DNA from: Verrucomicrobia bacterium Tous-C9LFEB
Lineage (GTDB): Bacteria > Verrucomicrobiota > Verrucomicrobiia > Methylacidiphilales > UBA1321
DNA length: 64,000 nucleotides
Assembly: GCA_002304345.1 (NCBI GenBank)
Contig: NEUU01000015.1
Location: 1-64,000 of the forward strand
Direction: 5' to 3'
Of the stretch, positions 18,575-26,180 are shown in pieces. A program made the position numbers and the translations under genes. The notes under the pieces were generated by a model. That model was not told where the DNA came from. It searched no databases and saw only the letters and a list, made by a program, of their open reading frames with translations. The stretch's first letter is position 1, and every line of letters begins with the position of its first letter.

Positions 18575-19231
18575 ATGAGCATTCAGCTAACTACAGAGGA
18601 GACAATACTCCGCGATAAAATCGTAGTACTCATGGAGAAGATAAAGAAGAAGTTCGATCAATTCTCTATTGGGAATGAGGTTCATGAATTTATTGAAGAG
18701 GCTGGCACACTCTCTCACCAGCTCCACATGTCGCTTAAAGAGCGTAATCATGAGCCACGCCATCATAAATACATGGTTAAAAATCGCGAGCTGGCGGTTG
18801 AGCATCCCGATTTTTACAAGCACGTTCATCCAATCGAAGATTTATTGAAATTTCTGGATAACGAGAAGGCCAACGACGACCCAGTCGACCAAACCATAGG
18901 CTGTGAATTTAAGTTCGAGATATATACGAGGCGTTGGGAGCACAATGACATTTATACTATTAAGCGTACACAGGACGGATGGCATGTTTCGTTCAAAATG
19001 ATCAATGGCCCTTGCGATAAGGGAGGGAATCCATTCCTTTACAGAAATTTCGATCAAGATTCCGTATCGTACCCTAGTGGATTGGAATACTGGCTTGAGA
19101 GTTTATGGAATCAAGCTGAGTCCAAGGGCTTGTCTCAGGTAGAGGTACAGCAGGCGCTAGACGAATTGGCAAAGTGGGTTGTTGTTACTGAGAAAAATGC
19201 TCCGTCTGGAGGCGTTTGGGGGGACTATTAA
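18575..19231 (+). CDS. Hypothetical protein (218 residues), defence-cluster member
   Basis: Start at ATG 18575, with AGAAAGGA about 5 nt upstream. The frame is open further upstream but overlaps mod there. The N-terminal half is helical (KIVVLMEKIKKKFDQF, then VHEFIEEAGTLSHQL). The C-terminal half has TIKRTQDGWHVSFKMI, GPCDKGGNPFLYRNF, YPSGLEYWLESLWNQAE and NAPSGGVWGDY. I recall similar C-terminal segments in unassigned proteins of accessory regions, but no function is known to me. No nuclease, membrane or signal-peptide motif is seen. It overlaps the next gene by one base (TAATG), so the two are probably co-translated and may work together. Confidence 0.7.
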   Translation: MSIQLTTEETILRDKIVVLMEKIKKKFDQFSIGNEVHEFIEEAGTLSHQLHMSLKERNHEPRHHKYMVKNRELAVEHPDFYKHVHPIEDLLKFLDNEKANDDPVDQTIGCEFKFEIYTRRWEHNDIYTIKRTQDGWHVSFKMINGPCDKGGNPFLYRNFDQDSVSYPSGLEYWLESLWNQAESKGLSQVEVQQALDELAKWVVVTEKNAPSGGVWGDY

Positions 19232-19953
19232 TGGCTGATCCCAAGAAACCTATCTCACCTCAAAGCGGTGTTGTCACCTTCCTTGATGTTCTCGGATGGA
19301 AAGGTGTTTATGATCGCCAGTCCAATGCAATAAAAAAGCTAACAGACTTGATCGAAGGTCTTGAAAATCATGCTAAAACAGAGCGTGGAGGGCCATTTGC
19401 GGCTCAAATTAAAAGCATTTCGGATACCATTGCTATTTTCTCATTCTGCGAGGAGATGAAGGCTAGTGGAGCTATTGAGATGCATGGGAGGTTGTGCCAG
19501 TGGGTAATTCCAGAGTCAATTACTTCCGAAATTCCCGTAAGAGGTGCGACTTCATATGGTGAGTTTGAAATTAGTAGCAACGGCAATATTTTTGTCGGCA
19601 AGGCTGTTGATGAGGCCGCTTCATGGCATGAGCAATCGGACTGGATCGGGGTTCATCTCACCCCATCAGCCGAATACATTTTCAAACCCGAAATAGCAAC
19701 CAGTGCTTGGAGGACATATTGCCCCCCTAACAAGACTAGATTGAGCTGGAAGCCGCATTGTGTGAACTGGGTATCTGACATAAATAATCCACAAAAAATG
19801 GTGGATATTAAAACCAAATTCAGATGTCTCGGGCCAATTGTTCCAGAAATTGCGGGGAAATTCGCTAATACCTTGCAATTTATTGACACTATCTCACCTC
19901 AGACGGTCGAGCCTTCGCTCGTAGGGGAAGAGGAGGCAGGATCGGGAATCTAG
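19231..19953 (+). CDS. Class III nucleotidyl cyclase-like protein (candidate signal synthase)
   Basis: A 240-residue soluble protein beginning at the ATG inside TAATG, overlapping the preceding stop. Several motifs follow the order of a class III cyclase domain. VVTFLDVLGWKGV (Asp 19) corresponds to the first metal-binding Asp segment. IKSISDTIAIFSF (Asp 65) corresponds to the second metal Asp. IPVRGATSYGEF then IFVGKAVDEAASW correspond to the glycine-turn and dimer region. Minimal cyclases of this sort occur in Pycsar anti-phage systems, where they make cCMP or cUMP for a partner effector. Both Asp residues and the RGA-YGEF turn are seen; the cyclase assignment is by pattern, not alignment. 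No obvious cyclic-nucleotide-gated membrane or TIR effector is adjacent. The 218-residue neighbour or the Mrr protein would have to fill that role, or the protein has another job. Confidence 0.45.
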   Translation: MADPKKPISPQSGVVTFLDVLGWKGVYDRQSNAIKKLTDLIEGLENHAKTERGGPFAAQIKSISDTIAIFSFCEEMKASGAIEMHGRLCQWVIPESITSEIPVRGATSYGEFEISSNGNIFVGKAVDEAASWHEQSDWIGVHLTPSAEYIFKPEIATSAWRTYCPPNKTRLSWKPHCVNWVSDINNPQKMVDIKTKFRCLGPIVPEIAGKFANTLQFIDTISPQTVEPSLVGEEEAGSGI

Positions 19954-19997
19954 CTTTGGTTGAAAATCGATTGTAGTACTATTGGGCTGAAAATCTT

Positions 19998-20876
19998 ATG
20001 GCAAATATCACGGCACACCGCACGGGGGAAATTCAACGAGCAGTCTTGAATATTCTGACACAGCATCCCGAAGGACTTCGGGCTAAAGATGTGCTGCAAA
20101 AGGTAGCTGACAGCTTGGAGCTTACGGACTTTGAAAAGGGGAACTATGCCAGCGGCGTTCGTCGGTTTGAGAAGATTGCGCGGTTCTCAACTATTGGATT
20201 GGTCAAGGCTGGATGGCTAATTAAGGACAGTGGTATCTGGTCGGTTACTCCAGACGGCAAGACTGCTTTATCTCAACATAAGGACGTAGAGGACTTCAAA
20301 AAAGCAGTAGATGCCAAGTACCGCGAATGGGAAGCCGGACAGCCTGAGGACAAAGAAGTGGAGACTTCCGAGGAATCTGTCTCCTCCATCGCCACGTTGG
20401 AAGAAGCTGAAGAGGACGCTTGGACTGAGATTAGCGATTACCTTTCCGAATTGCCTCCATACGACTTTCAAGACTTGGTTGCTGGCCTGATTGAAGCCAT
20501 GGGCTATCACGTCTCCTACGTCTCCCCTCCGGGCCCGGATCGTGGCGTGGATATTGTGGCAACCGTTGATCCTCTTGGCATCCAAGGAACGCGAATCAAA
20601 GTCCAAGTAAAACGCCGCGCTGATAAAGCCGATGCCGATGCAATCAGGTCTTTCTTGTCACTGATTAACGACAACGACGCTGGCATCTTCGTAAATCTTG
20701 GCGGTTTCACCAATGAGGCTGAACGCATTGCTCGTGAACAAGAACGTCGCAAGCTGACACTTATAGACGGTCAAAAACTTTTGGCTCTTTGGGTTGAGCA
20801 CTACAGTAAACTCAAAGACACGCCGAGACGCCTGTTGCCTGTTAAACCGATTTACTTTTTGAATCTTGGAGAGTGA
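19998..20876 (+). CDS. Mrr-family restriction endonuclease
   Basis: A 292-residue protein with the two-part Mrr layout. The N-terminal Mrr_N winged-helix region (about 5-95) reads GEIQRAVLNILTQHPEGLRAKDVLQ, then GLVKAGWLIKDSGIWSVTPDGK. An acidic linker (about 115-145) leads to a PD-(D/E)xK catalytic domain (about 150-275). Its core is YDFQDLVAGLIEAMGY, PDRGVDIVAT with Asp 185, and KVQVKRR with Gln 203 and Lys 205. Mrr enzymes cut methylated or foreign DNA. In this operon it would have to tolerate the adjacent Mod product, which limits its specificity. It ends 25 bases into the convergent gene at 20852. Confidence 0.85.
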   Translation: MANITAHRTGEIQRAVLNILTQHPEGLRAKDVLQKVADSLELTDFEKGNYASGVRRFEKIARFSTIGLVKAGWLIKDSGIWSVTPDGKTALSQHKDVEDFKKAVDAKYREWEAGQPEDKEVETSEESVSSIATLEEAEEDAWTEISDYLSELPPYDFQDLVAGLIEAMGYHVSYVSPPGPDRGVDIVATVDPLGIQGTRIKVQVKRRADKADADAIRSFLSLINDNDAGIFVNLGGFTNEAERIAREQERRKLTLIDGQKLLALWVEHYSKLKDTPRRLLPVKPIYFLNLGE

Positions 20877-21190
20877 CGATTTGCTAGCGTAAGCTCGAGT
20901 TGAGCGCTTCGGATGAGGATTTGCGTCAGCTTCTCGGCGATCTTGCGCTGTTTGCTTTCAGGAATGGCCTTCATGTATCCCGCTCCCTTGGGGTGATAAT
21001 GTTCACATTGTTTCTGAATCCACTTAAATTCCGACGCTAAATCTGCAGGCACATTATCGGGGATTATATGCATAAGATGCGAGTTATAAACATCGTAAAG
21101 CAGTTTTTCGAAGGGCTGATCTCCGGCGGCAAGTGATTCTAATGTGAGCCTAGCATGGAATAGGATATTGGCTATAGATGCTGATTTCAT
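20852..21190 (-). CDS. Hypothetical protein (112 residues), island
   Basis: ATG at 21190 preceded by AAAGGA about 6 nt away. The product is a helical soluble protein (KSASIANILFHARLTLESLAAG, then FKWIQKQCEHYHPKG) with no recognised motif. It lies 10 nt downstream of the excisionase-like gene on the same strand and converges on the Mrr gene with a 25-base overlap. The tail-to-tail overlap leaves no room for a terminator between the two operons. Its role is unknown and may lie in element maintenance. Confidence 0.6.
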   Translation of the reverse strand: MKSASIANILFHARLTLESLAAGDQPFEKLLYDVYNSHLMHIIPDNVPADLASEFKWIQKQCEHYHPKGAGYMKAIPESKQRKIAEKLTQILIRSAQLELTLANRHSPRFKK

Positions 21191-21199
21191 ATGTTTCCT

Positions 21200-21400
21200 T
21201 TAAGTTAGCCACCTTTCATCCGTCCAGCGAAACCGGACCGTTTTTCCGATTTTTAAAAATGGTACTCTACCGACACGCATCCACTGATCTAAAGTGCGTG
21301 TTGAGATTTTGAGACGTTGTGCGGTCTCGGGCTTTTCAAGGATTTCGTCGGCGCTCGCAGAAGCGGTCAGACCCGGCGTAGTAGTGTGCTTGTTTTGCAT
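21200..21400 (-). CDS. Excisionase/AlpA-like helix-turn-helix protein
   Basis: A 66-residue protein from ATG 21400 (an earlier ATG at 21484 adds an improbable cysteine-rich extension). Residues 20-64 match the MerR-like HTH_17 fold of excisionases: EKPETAQRLKISTRTLDQWMRVGRVPFLKIGKTVRFRW, with the recognition helix and the beta-wing RVPFLKIG. Such proteins bend attachment-site DNA or activate excision of tRNA-integrated elements. Its location between the integrase block and the cargo fits a recombination directionality factor. Confidence 0.75.
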   Translation of the reverse strand: MQNKHTTTPGLTASASADEILEKPETAQRLKISTRTLDQWMRVGRVPFLKIGKTVRFRWTDERWLT

Positions 21401-21573
21401 GTGCAGTGTAATAGCACATTTAGCAAGCAGTCTTATTTTGCCTGTCCGGCAGCTTGCGCAGTATATCCGGCAAGATGGGGCCAACGTCCGGCCCCTGTTC
21501 TTGATAAAGTCAAATTTTCCGGCAGAAAGACATCAATGAAGAGGAGTAATGAGGAAAAACATCCGGCTTAAAT

Positions 21574-22032
21574 TTATTTAGATTTTGCGTTCCGTTCTCT
21601 TCTTTTGCGTGAATCGTTGTCTTTGCGTTTTTCCACCAGCTTCGTTAATTCAGCCTCGCTAGTGTCCACTTGATTGGGTTTGGCTTCGATCATTTCAAGG
21701 ACTCGTTTCCTAGCAGGCGATTTTGCGCGATGCTTGTATATTGCAGCAGTAAGCCCCATTGGAGTTTTGTACTTATAATCGTTGTTCTGAGTAATTTTTT
21801 CTAATGTACGGAAGGCTTCCTCCCCATCTTCTTTGGTTATTTTAATCACTTTGGATGAGTCTGAAATTTTGTTCTGTAGCGGCTTTTTAGGATTCAGAAC
21901 ACATGCGCAGGCCATCCATAGCTCAAGAGCTTTCTTTGCCAATTGGTCAGGGCTAGAATAAGGTGAGCGAGAAAATAGACCTGCTGCTATTTGTGCTAAT
22001 TGGTGTGTGTTGGGGAGTTTTGGGGTGCTCAT
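21574..22032 (-). CDS. Hypothetical protein (152 residues) next to the integrase
   Basis: A basic soluble protein ending in a lysine/arginine-rich tail (DNDSRKRRERNAKSK) that could bind nucleic acid. The N-terminal half contains QLAQIAAGLFSRSPY and KKALELWMACACVLNP. It starts 3 nt after the integrase gene on the same strand, so it should be co-transcribed with it. I do not recognise the family. The position suggests a helper for integration or a regulator. The 173 bases between it and the excisionase-like gene hold no gene. Confidence 0.6.
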   Translation of the reverse strand: MSTPKLPNTHQLAQIAAGLFSRSPYSSPDQLAKKALELWMACACVLNPKKPLQNKISDSSKVIKITKEDGEEAFRTLEKITQNNDYKYKTPMGLTAAIYKHRAKSPARKRVLEMIEAKPNQVDTSEAELTKLVEKRKDNDSRKRRERNAKSK

Positions 22033-22034
22033 GT

Positions 22035-23306
22035 TTATGCTTCCATTTGAACTACGTTCTTGGCTCTGCCGGGACCAATATTAAACCATGCTTTTGCATC
22101 TGACGGCGTGCAAAGCTCACGGTAATGCTGAAAGATCATCTTGGGTGAATTGCCTGCTTCGAGGGCGACACGATTCACGTCCTGAATTTCTGCGAGTCGA
22201 TAGGAAATGAAGCTGTGGCGTAGGGCGTTGATTTTCCAAGCAAAGGAAGGCTCTTCCCCATTTTCTTTTCGTGCCTTGTTAATGGCTTCGACGGTGTCGC
22301 TCATGGATTCGAAGAACCATCCTTTCCCATGGGACCAGACCCGTCCGTTTTGGTTCTTGGAAAGGGCGAGCCACTGCGAAAGATTGGGCGTAATCGGAAC
22401 GAGACGGCGTGCCGCAGTCTTTGCTTTGTCAGCCGCAATTTCGATGAATCCGGGACGGCGTTTCAAATCTGACCATTCTAGCCGCAATATCTCTTCCGAC
22501 CGCAAGCCAGCGAAACCAGCCAAGGCAAGGCAGGGACATAAATCGAAGGAGCTGTACGTAAGTACTTCCTTCATTTCGGAAGGAGTGAATATCTCGACTG
22601 GAACGGCCTTTTCACGGCGCTTCTCGATTCCTGCCAGCAAGTCAGATTCTTTTGACAGCCAACCGCGATCTTTCGCGAAAGCGAAGAACGTATTTAGTGT
22701 CGCAAGAGTGTTGTTGAAGCCGCGCGGAGCGAGCTTCAACTCATTCAGGAAATTCCTCAGATCGTCTGGAACAAGTGAATTTACATCGCAGTGGAAGGTA
22801 GAAGAAAATGTTCCAAGACGATAGCGGAGGTCCGCAAGATAGGAGGCGCTTACGCCTTTTTCAGTCTTTGCGGCAATCATCTCCGCAACTGCGTCGGCTA
22901 CTGGAATAGCTTTGATTCCATGGCCATGATGCCGCATGTAAAAGCGCGCCGCATCATTGAGAGAAAATCCTCCTATGAGCTTTTTCGCTTCTGCGAATTC
23001 CAATGCAGCAGCGTCTAGAGGGAGGTTGAATGGGCGAACTGCTTCCAAGGCTCTCCCATAAATGAGGCGATCTTTGCCAGTGATTTGAAGGGCGTCGAGG
23101 TCGCCTCTTGATAGTTGTGCGGCCTTGGCTTCGGCCTCAAGCTTGGCTTTATCTAAATCAGTAAAATTTAGTCCACAACGTTTTCCACCCTTATAAAAAC
23201 TCACACGGTAGTAGGTGCCGCTGGTTTTTGTAGACTCACGGTAGATTTTAACAACGGAGGAACCACGTTGAACCGTTATTGGGAACTTGGATAGTTTCGT
23301 CTTCAT
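22035..23306 (-). CDS. Tyrosine recombinase (island integrase)
   Basis: A 423-residue phage-type integrase. It has an N-terminal arm/AP2-like region (about 15-60), a core-binding SAM-like domain (about 130-215) and a catalytic domain (about 238-410). Catalytic residues seen are Arg 269 (AGLRSEE), a Lys near 296 (DKAKTAAR), Arg 363 and Tyr 395 (FQHYREL). Two usual histidines are replaced by Asn: box II reads NALRHS (Asn 360 for the HxxR His), and GNS stands for the usual GHS (Asn 386). I recall this variant among Verrucomicrobiota integrases, so it is probably active. The gene starts about 97 nt from the tRNA-Glu 3' end and is read away from it, the usual layout for an integrase using that tRNA as attachment site. 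Confidence 0.9.
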   Translation of the reverse strand: MKTKLSKFPITVQRGSSVVKIYRESTKTSGTYYRVSFYKGGKRCGLNFTDLDKAKLEAEAKAAQLSRGDLDALQITGKDRLIYGRALEAVRPFNLPLDAAALEFAEAKKLIGGFSLNDAARFYMRHHGHGIKAIPVADAVAEMIAAKTEKGVSASYLADLRYRLGTFSSTFHCDVNSLVPDDLRNFLNELKLAPRGFNNTLATLNTFFAFAKDRGWLSKESDLLAGIEKRREKAVPVEIFTPSEMKEVLTYSSFDLCPCLALAGFAGLRSEEILRLEWSDLKRRPGFIEIAADKAKTAARRLVPITPNLSQWLALSKNQNGRVWSHGKGWFFESMSDTVEAINKARKENGEEPSFAWKINALRHSFISYRLAEIQDVNRVALEAGNSPKMIFQHYRELCTPSDAKAWFNIGPGRAKNVVQMEA

Positions 23307-23326
23307 GCGCTTTCTAACGCGATGAT

Positions 23327-23348
23327 TGTCCGAAAACTGTCCGAAAAA
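23327..23348. repeat. Tandem 11-base repeat, candidate integrase arm site
   Basis: TGTCCGAAAAC followed directly by TGTCCGAAAAA, between the integrase start and the tRNA. A slightly diverged tandem copy lies near the other attachment site (10167-10186) in the same orientation. Arm-type binding by the integrase or excisionase is inferred. Confidence 0.5.
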
Positions 23349-23400
23349 TCAAGTCATGAAAACCAATTAAGTTCCAAGGTATTGGGAGATAATAAGATGA

Positions 23401-23428
23401 AATGGCGACCCCAACGGGATTCGAACCC
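23401..23428. repeat. Attachment site overlapping tRNA-Glu 3' end
   Basis: This is the tRNA-proximal member of the island's direct repeat pair. It covers the CCA end, acceptor strand and T arm of tRNA-Glu, so the gene stays intact after insertion. It pairs with 10021-10048. Confidence 0.85.
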
Positions 23429-23477
23429 GTGCAACCACCGTGAAAGGGTGGTGAGCTAACCGCTACTCCATGGGGTC
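23403..23477 (-). tRNA. tRNA-Glu (anticodon TTC)
   Basis: On the minus strand a full cloverleaf can be drawn. The acceptor stem is GACCCCA paired with TGGGGTC; the D arm is around TAGCGGTTAGCTCA; the anticodon stem ACCACC/GGTGGT encloses loop CTTTCAC with anticodon TTC; and the T arm holds GGTTCGAATCC. CCA is encoded in the DNA (23403-23405). The 3' end is the island's integration target. Confidence 0.95.
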
Positions 23478-23761
23478 GTGAACGGCAGGTCTGGAAGGAA
23501 AGCATAGTGGCCAAAAGAATGCAAGCCCGGTGGTAAAAAGTTTTGTGATCCCCGACTACCAGGCGACCACCATTCATTTCGATAGCAGTGGGGCTGAAGT
23601 AGTAACGGGAGCGATTTTTTTCGGTGCGATGAAGAGATAAGGGGGATGCATGAGGCCAGAGTCGGGCTTGCGGAGCTTCATCATTCGGCCCGAAGAGTGG
23701 GAAACCAGCGCATGATTTGGATTGCGACGGACAGAGCGACCCGCAAGGATGTCGCTTACGC

Positions 23762-24850
23762 ATGAAAGTTAAAGGGACTCCGTTTCGTTCAATCTGGCTG
23801 GCGATGGATGGCTGGTCGGTTGAAGTCATTGATCAACGCCGTTTGCCACACGATTTCTCAATCGTGCAGCTCACCAACGTGGAGGAGGCGGCGGTGGCGA
23901 TCAAGGACATGGTGGTGCGTGGCGCGCCGCTGATCGGAGCGACAGCCGCTTACGGCATGGCCCTCGCGATGCGTTCGGATGCATCGGATGCGACGCTCGA
24001 GGACGCGCATTCCATGTTGCTGGAGACACGCCCGACCGCGGTGAATTTGCGCTGGGCGCTGGAGACGATGCGCGAGGTCTTGCTGCCGCTGCCACGCGAG
24101 GAGCGGTTGGTGACGGCCTATTCGCAAGCAGCGCGAATCTGCGACGAGGATGTGGAGATCAATCGCTCGCTGGGCGAACACGGGTTGAAGATTCTGCAGG
24201 AAATCGCCGCGCGCAAGAAACCGGGCGAACCGGTGAATGTGCTCACGCATTGCAATGCCGGCTGGATCGCTACGGTCGATTGGGGCACGGCGCTGGCACC
24301 GATTTATCTCGCGCATGACAGCGGCTTGCCGGTGCATGTGTGGGTGGATGAGACGCGGCCGCGCAACCAGGGCGCTTCGCTCACGGCGTGGGAACTGGCG
24401 AATCATGGCGTGCCGCATACGCTGATCGTGGACAACGCGGGCGGTCACCTGATGCAGCACGGGATGGTGGATGTCTGCATCGTGGGCACAGATCGGACAA
24501 CTTCCTGCGGCGATGTGTGCAACAAGATCGGCACTTATTTGAAGGCGCTCGCGGCCAAGGACAATGGCGTGCCGTTTTATGTGGCGCTGCCGAGCTCGAC
24601 GATTGACTGGAGCCTGCGCGATGGACTGAAGGAAATCCCGATTGAACAGCGCGATGCGCGCGAGGTGACGCATGTGCGTGGTCTCAATGCGGAGGGCGAA
24701 CTCGCCGAGGTCGCCATCACGGAAGCCACGACGAAGGCGTCGAACTATGGATTCGATGTAACCCCGGCACGTCTGGTAACAGGATTGATCACCGAATGCG
24801 GCGTGTGTGAAGCGTCGGAAGCGGGGTTGAAGAAATTATTCAATAAATAG
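23762..24850 (+). CDS. mtnA: S-methyl-5-thioribose-1-phosphate isomerase
   Basis: This methionine-salvage enzyme converts 5-methylthioribose-1-phosphate to the ribulose form. It has 362 residues, a normal length. Family signatures are [16 protein letters not shown] (substrate loop), [17 protein letters not shown] with the catalytic Cys, and [20 protein letters not shown] with the conserved Asp; the last is usually GADR-AANGD, so TTSC is a mild deviation. The ATG at 23762 is used because an earlier in-frame ATG at 23717 has no support; AAGGAT lies about 12 nt upstream. No other salvage gene is adjacent. The 284 bases between tRNA-Glu and this gene show nothing recognisable. Confidence 0.92.
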   Translation: MKVKGTPFRSIWLAMDGWSVEVIDQRRLPHDFSIVQLTNVEEAAVAIKDMVVRGAPLIGATAAYGMALAMRSDASDATLEDAHSMLLETRPTAVNLRWALETMREVLLPLPREERLVTAYSQAARICDEDVEINRSLGEHGLKILQEIAARKKPGEPVNVLTHCNAGWIATVDWGTALAPIYLAHDSGLPVHVWVDETRPRNQGASLTAWELANHGVPHTLIVDNAGGHLMQHGMVDVCIVGTDRTTSCGDVCNKIGTYLKALAAKDNGVPFYVALPSSTIDWSLRDGLKEIPIEQRDAREVTHVRGLNAEGELAEVAITEATTKASNYGFDVTPARLVTGLITECGVCEASEAGLKKLFNK

Positions 24851-24868
24851 CGAAGCGGAGATTTCACG

Positions 24869-25228
24869 ATGTCCCAACTTAAAGTCTATACTTATGCCAA
24901 CTGCGGTACCTGCCGCAAAGCCGTGTCCTTCCTGAACGCAAACCACGTCTACTTTCAGGAAATCCCGATTCGCGAAACGCCGCCGTCGATTGAGGAATTG
25001 AAAACCATGTTGGCCGCTTACGAAGGCAATCTCCGCAAGTTGTTCAACACCTCGGGACTCGATTACAAATCGATGGGGCTCAGCGAAAAACTCCCCACGA
25101 TGAACGAAGCGGACGCGTTGAAGCTGTTGGCATCGAATGGAAATCTCGTGAAGCGGCCGTTCGTGATCGGCGAAAAGGCCTCACTCGTCGGCTTCGACGA
25201 ACTCGCGTGGCGCAAGAAGTTCAGTTGA
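24869..25228 (+). CDS. Spx/ArsC-family thioredoxin-fold protein
   Basis: A 119-residue protein of the ArsC/Spx/YffB family with the redox motif CGTCRKA at residues 12-18, then FQEIPIRETPPS, KLFNTSGLDYKSMGL and LVKRPFVIG. This is the standard order of the fold, including the cis-Pro-like KRPF site. It lies 18 nt after mtnA and is probably co-transcribed. Family members include arsenate reductases and Spx/MgsR-type regulators. The motif does not separate these roles, and no ars gene is nearby, so a general thiol-redox or regulatory role is as likely as arsenate reduction. Confidence 0.85.
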   Translation: MSQLKVYTYANCGTCRKAVSFLNANHVYFQEIPIRETPPSIEELKTMLAAYEGNLRKLFNTSGLDYKSMGLSEKLPTMNEADALKLLASNGNLVKRPFVIGEKASLVGFDELAWRKKFS

Positions 25229-25241
25229 TCTTTGCACCGCG

Positions 25242-26033
25242 TCATTGGAAGAGCAGCCGGGGAAGATCGGCGATGGAATCGAGAACGAAATCCGGTTTCT
25301 TCCCCGACACGGCGAGTTGTTCCGCGCGGAATTTTCCAGTGCGGACGAGGACACCGCGGAGACCGCAGGCTTGTGCGCCCAGGGCATCGCTCTCCAGATC
25401 GTCGCCAATCATGACGGTGTGCGCGGGATCGGCGTGCAGGCTCGCGCACGCCACCTCGAAGAAAGCGGGAGAAGGTTTGCCGATGAGCTCGGCCTTGCGG
25501 CCCGTGGCAAATTCGAGCGCCGCAACGAACGCGCCGACATCGAGACAAAGACCATCCCCGCCTTTGAAGCAACGATTGGCCGCGAGCGTGACAAACGCAC
25601 AACGCTCGTCCAGCAGGAACCGAAATGCGCGGTTGAGTTTGTTATAGGTGAAATCATCGCCCATGTCCCCCACCACCACAGCTTGGGGAGTTTCATCGAC
25701 GGCCTCCACTCCCTCGAGATCGGCCAGGAGCGGTGGCCGCAGGAGAAAGTAACAGCGAGTGAATTGTTTTTCCCGCAACCAATCCCGGGCCACAGCGGGC
25801 GCGGTAAAGATCTGCTCGGGAGTAGCCGCAATGCCGGCCTGCCGCAAGCGTTCGACAACGACGGAGCGGGGCTTGCTGGTGGTGTTGGTCACGAAGCAAT
25901 AGGGAATACCGTGAGAGCGGAGCGCGGCCAGTGTTTCGACCGTTCCAGAAATGGCATGATCTGCCTCGTAGACGGTGCCGTCGAGGTCGAGGAGCACACC
26001 CTGAATGTCGGTAAGGCGGTCGTGGCCGGACAT
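25242..26033 (-). CDS. HAD-superfamily phosphatase (NagD/HDHD2-like)
   Basis: A 263-residue HAD phosphatase. Motif I is VLLDLDGTVYEAD with nucleophile Asp, motif II is CFVTNTTSKP, the conserved Lys lies in LIGKPSPAFFE, and motif IV is VMIGDDLESDALGAQACG. A C2-type cap is implied by the long insert between motifs II and III. This is the NagD/HDHD2 branch (sugar-phosphate or nucleotide phosphatases). The ATG at 26033 gives a compact N-terminus; one at 26096 would add 21 residues. It converges on the Spx/ArsC-like gene with 13 nt between them. The substrate cannot be told from sequence. Confidence 0.85.
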   Translation of the reverse strand: MSGHDRLTDIQGVLLDLDGTVYEADHAISGTVETLAALRSHGIPYCFVTNTTSKPRSVVVERLRQAGIAATPEQIFTAPAVARDWLREKQFTRCYFLLRPPLLADLEGVEAVDETPQAVVVGDMGDDFTYNKLNRAFRFLLDERCAFVTLAANRCFKGGDGLCLDVGAFVAALEFATGRKAELIGKPSPAFFEVACASLHADPAHTVMIGDDLESDALGAQACGLRGVLVRTGKFRAEQLAVSGKKPDFVLDSIADLPRLLFQ

Positions 26034-26180
26034 AAACCAATCTAACCCGCAATGAGTCGGAGGCAAGTGAGGCTCTTGGCTGAAATCATTGTCCAAGTGA
26101 CGCTAAAATAGCATAGGAATGCACTTTTTTGGCGATTTTCTGCAGTAGCCGATCCGTTTCCGCCGCCATAGAGTGAACTC

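Larger units (their letters stand above)
10021..23428. mobile_element. Integrative genomic island inserted at tRNA-Glu
   Basis: A 13.4-kb segment bounded by a direct repeat of the tRNA-Glu 3' end (10021-10048 and 23401-23428). The integrase at 22035-23306 lies beside the intact tRNA, with an excisionase-like HTH gene at 21200-21400. This is the classic layout of a tRNA-targeting integrative element. Cargo on the plus strand is a restriction/defence cluster (11524-20876). Two minus-strand genes of unknown role occupy the left end. No conjugation, replication or transposase gene is visible, so it would depend on other elements for transfer. The repeat and gene layout are seen directly; integrity and mobility are inferred. 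Confidence 0.85.

Noticed and set aside
23314..23829. Minus-strand frame of 171 codons beside the integrase
   Set aside because: It reads straight through tRNA-Glu and overlaps the mtnA start; no protein-like motif.
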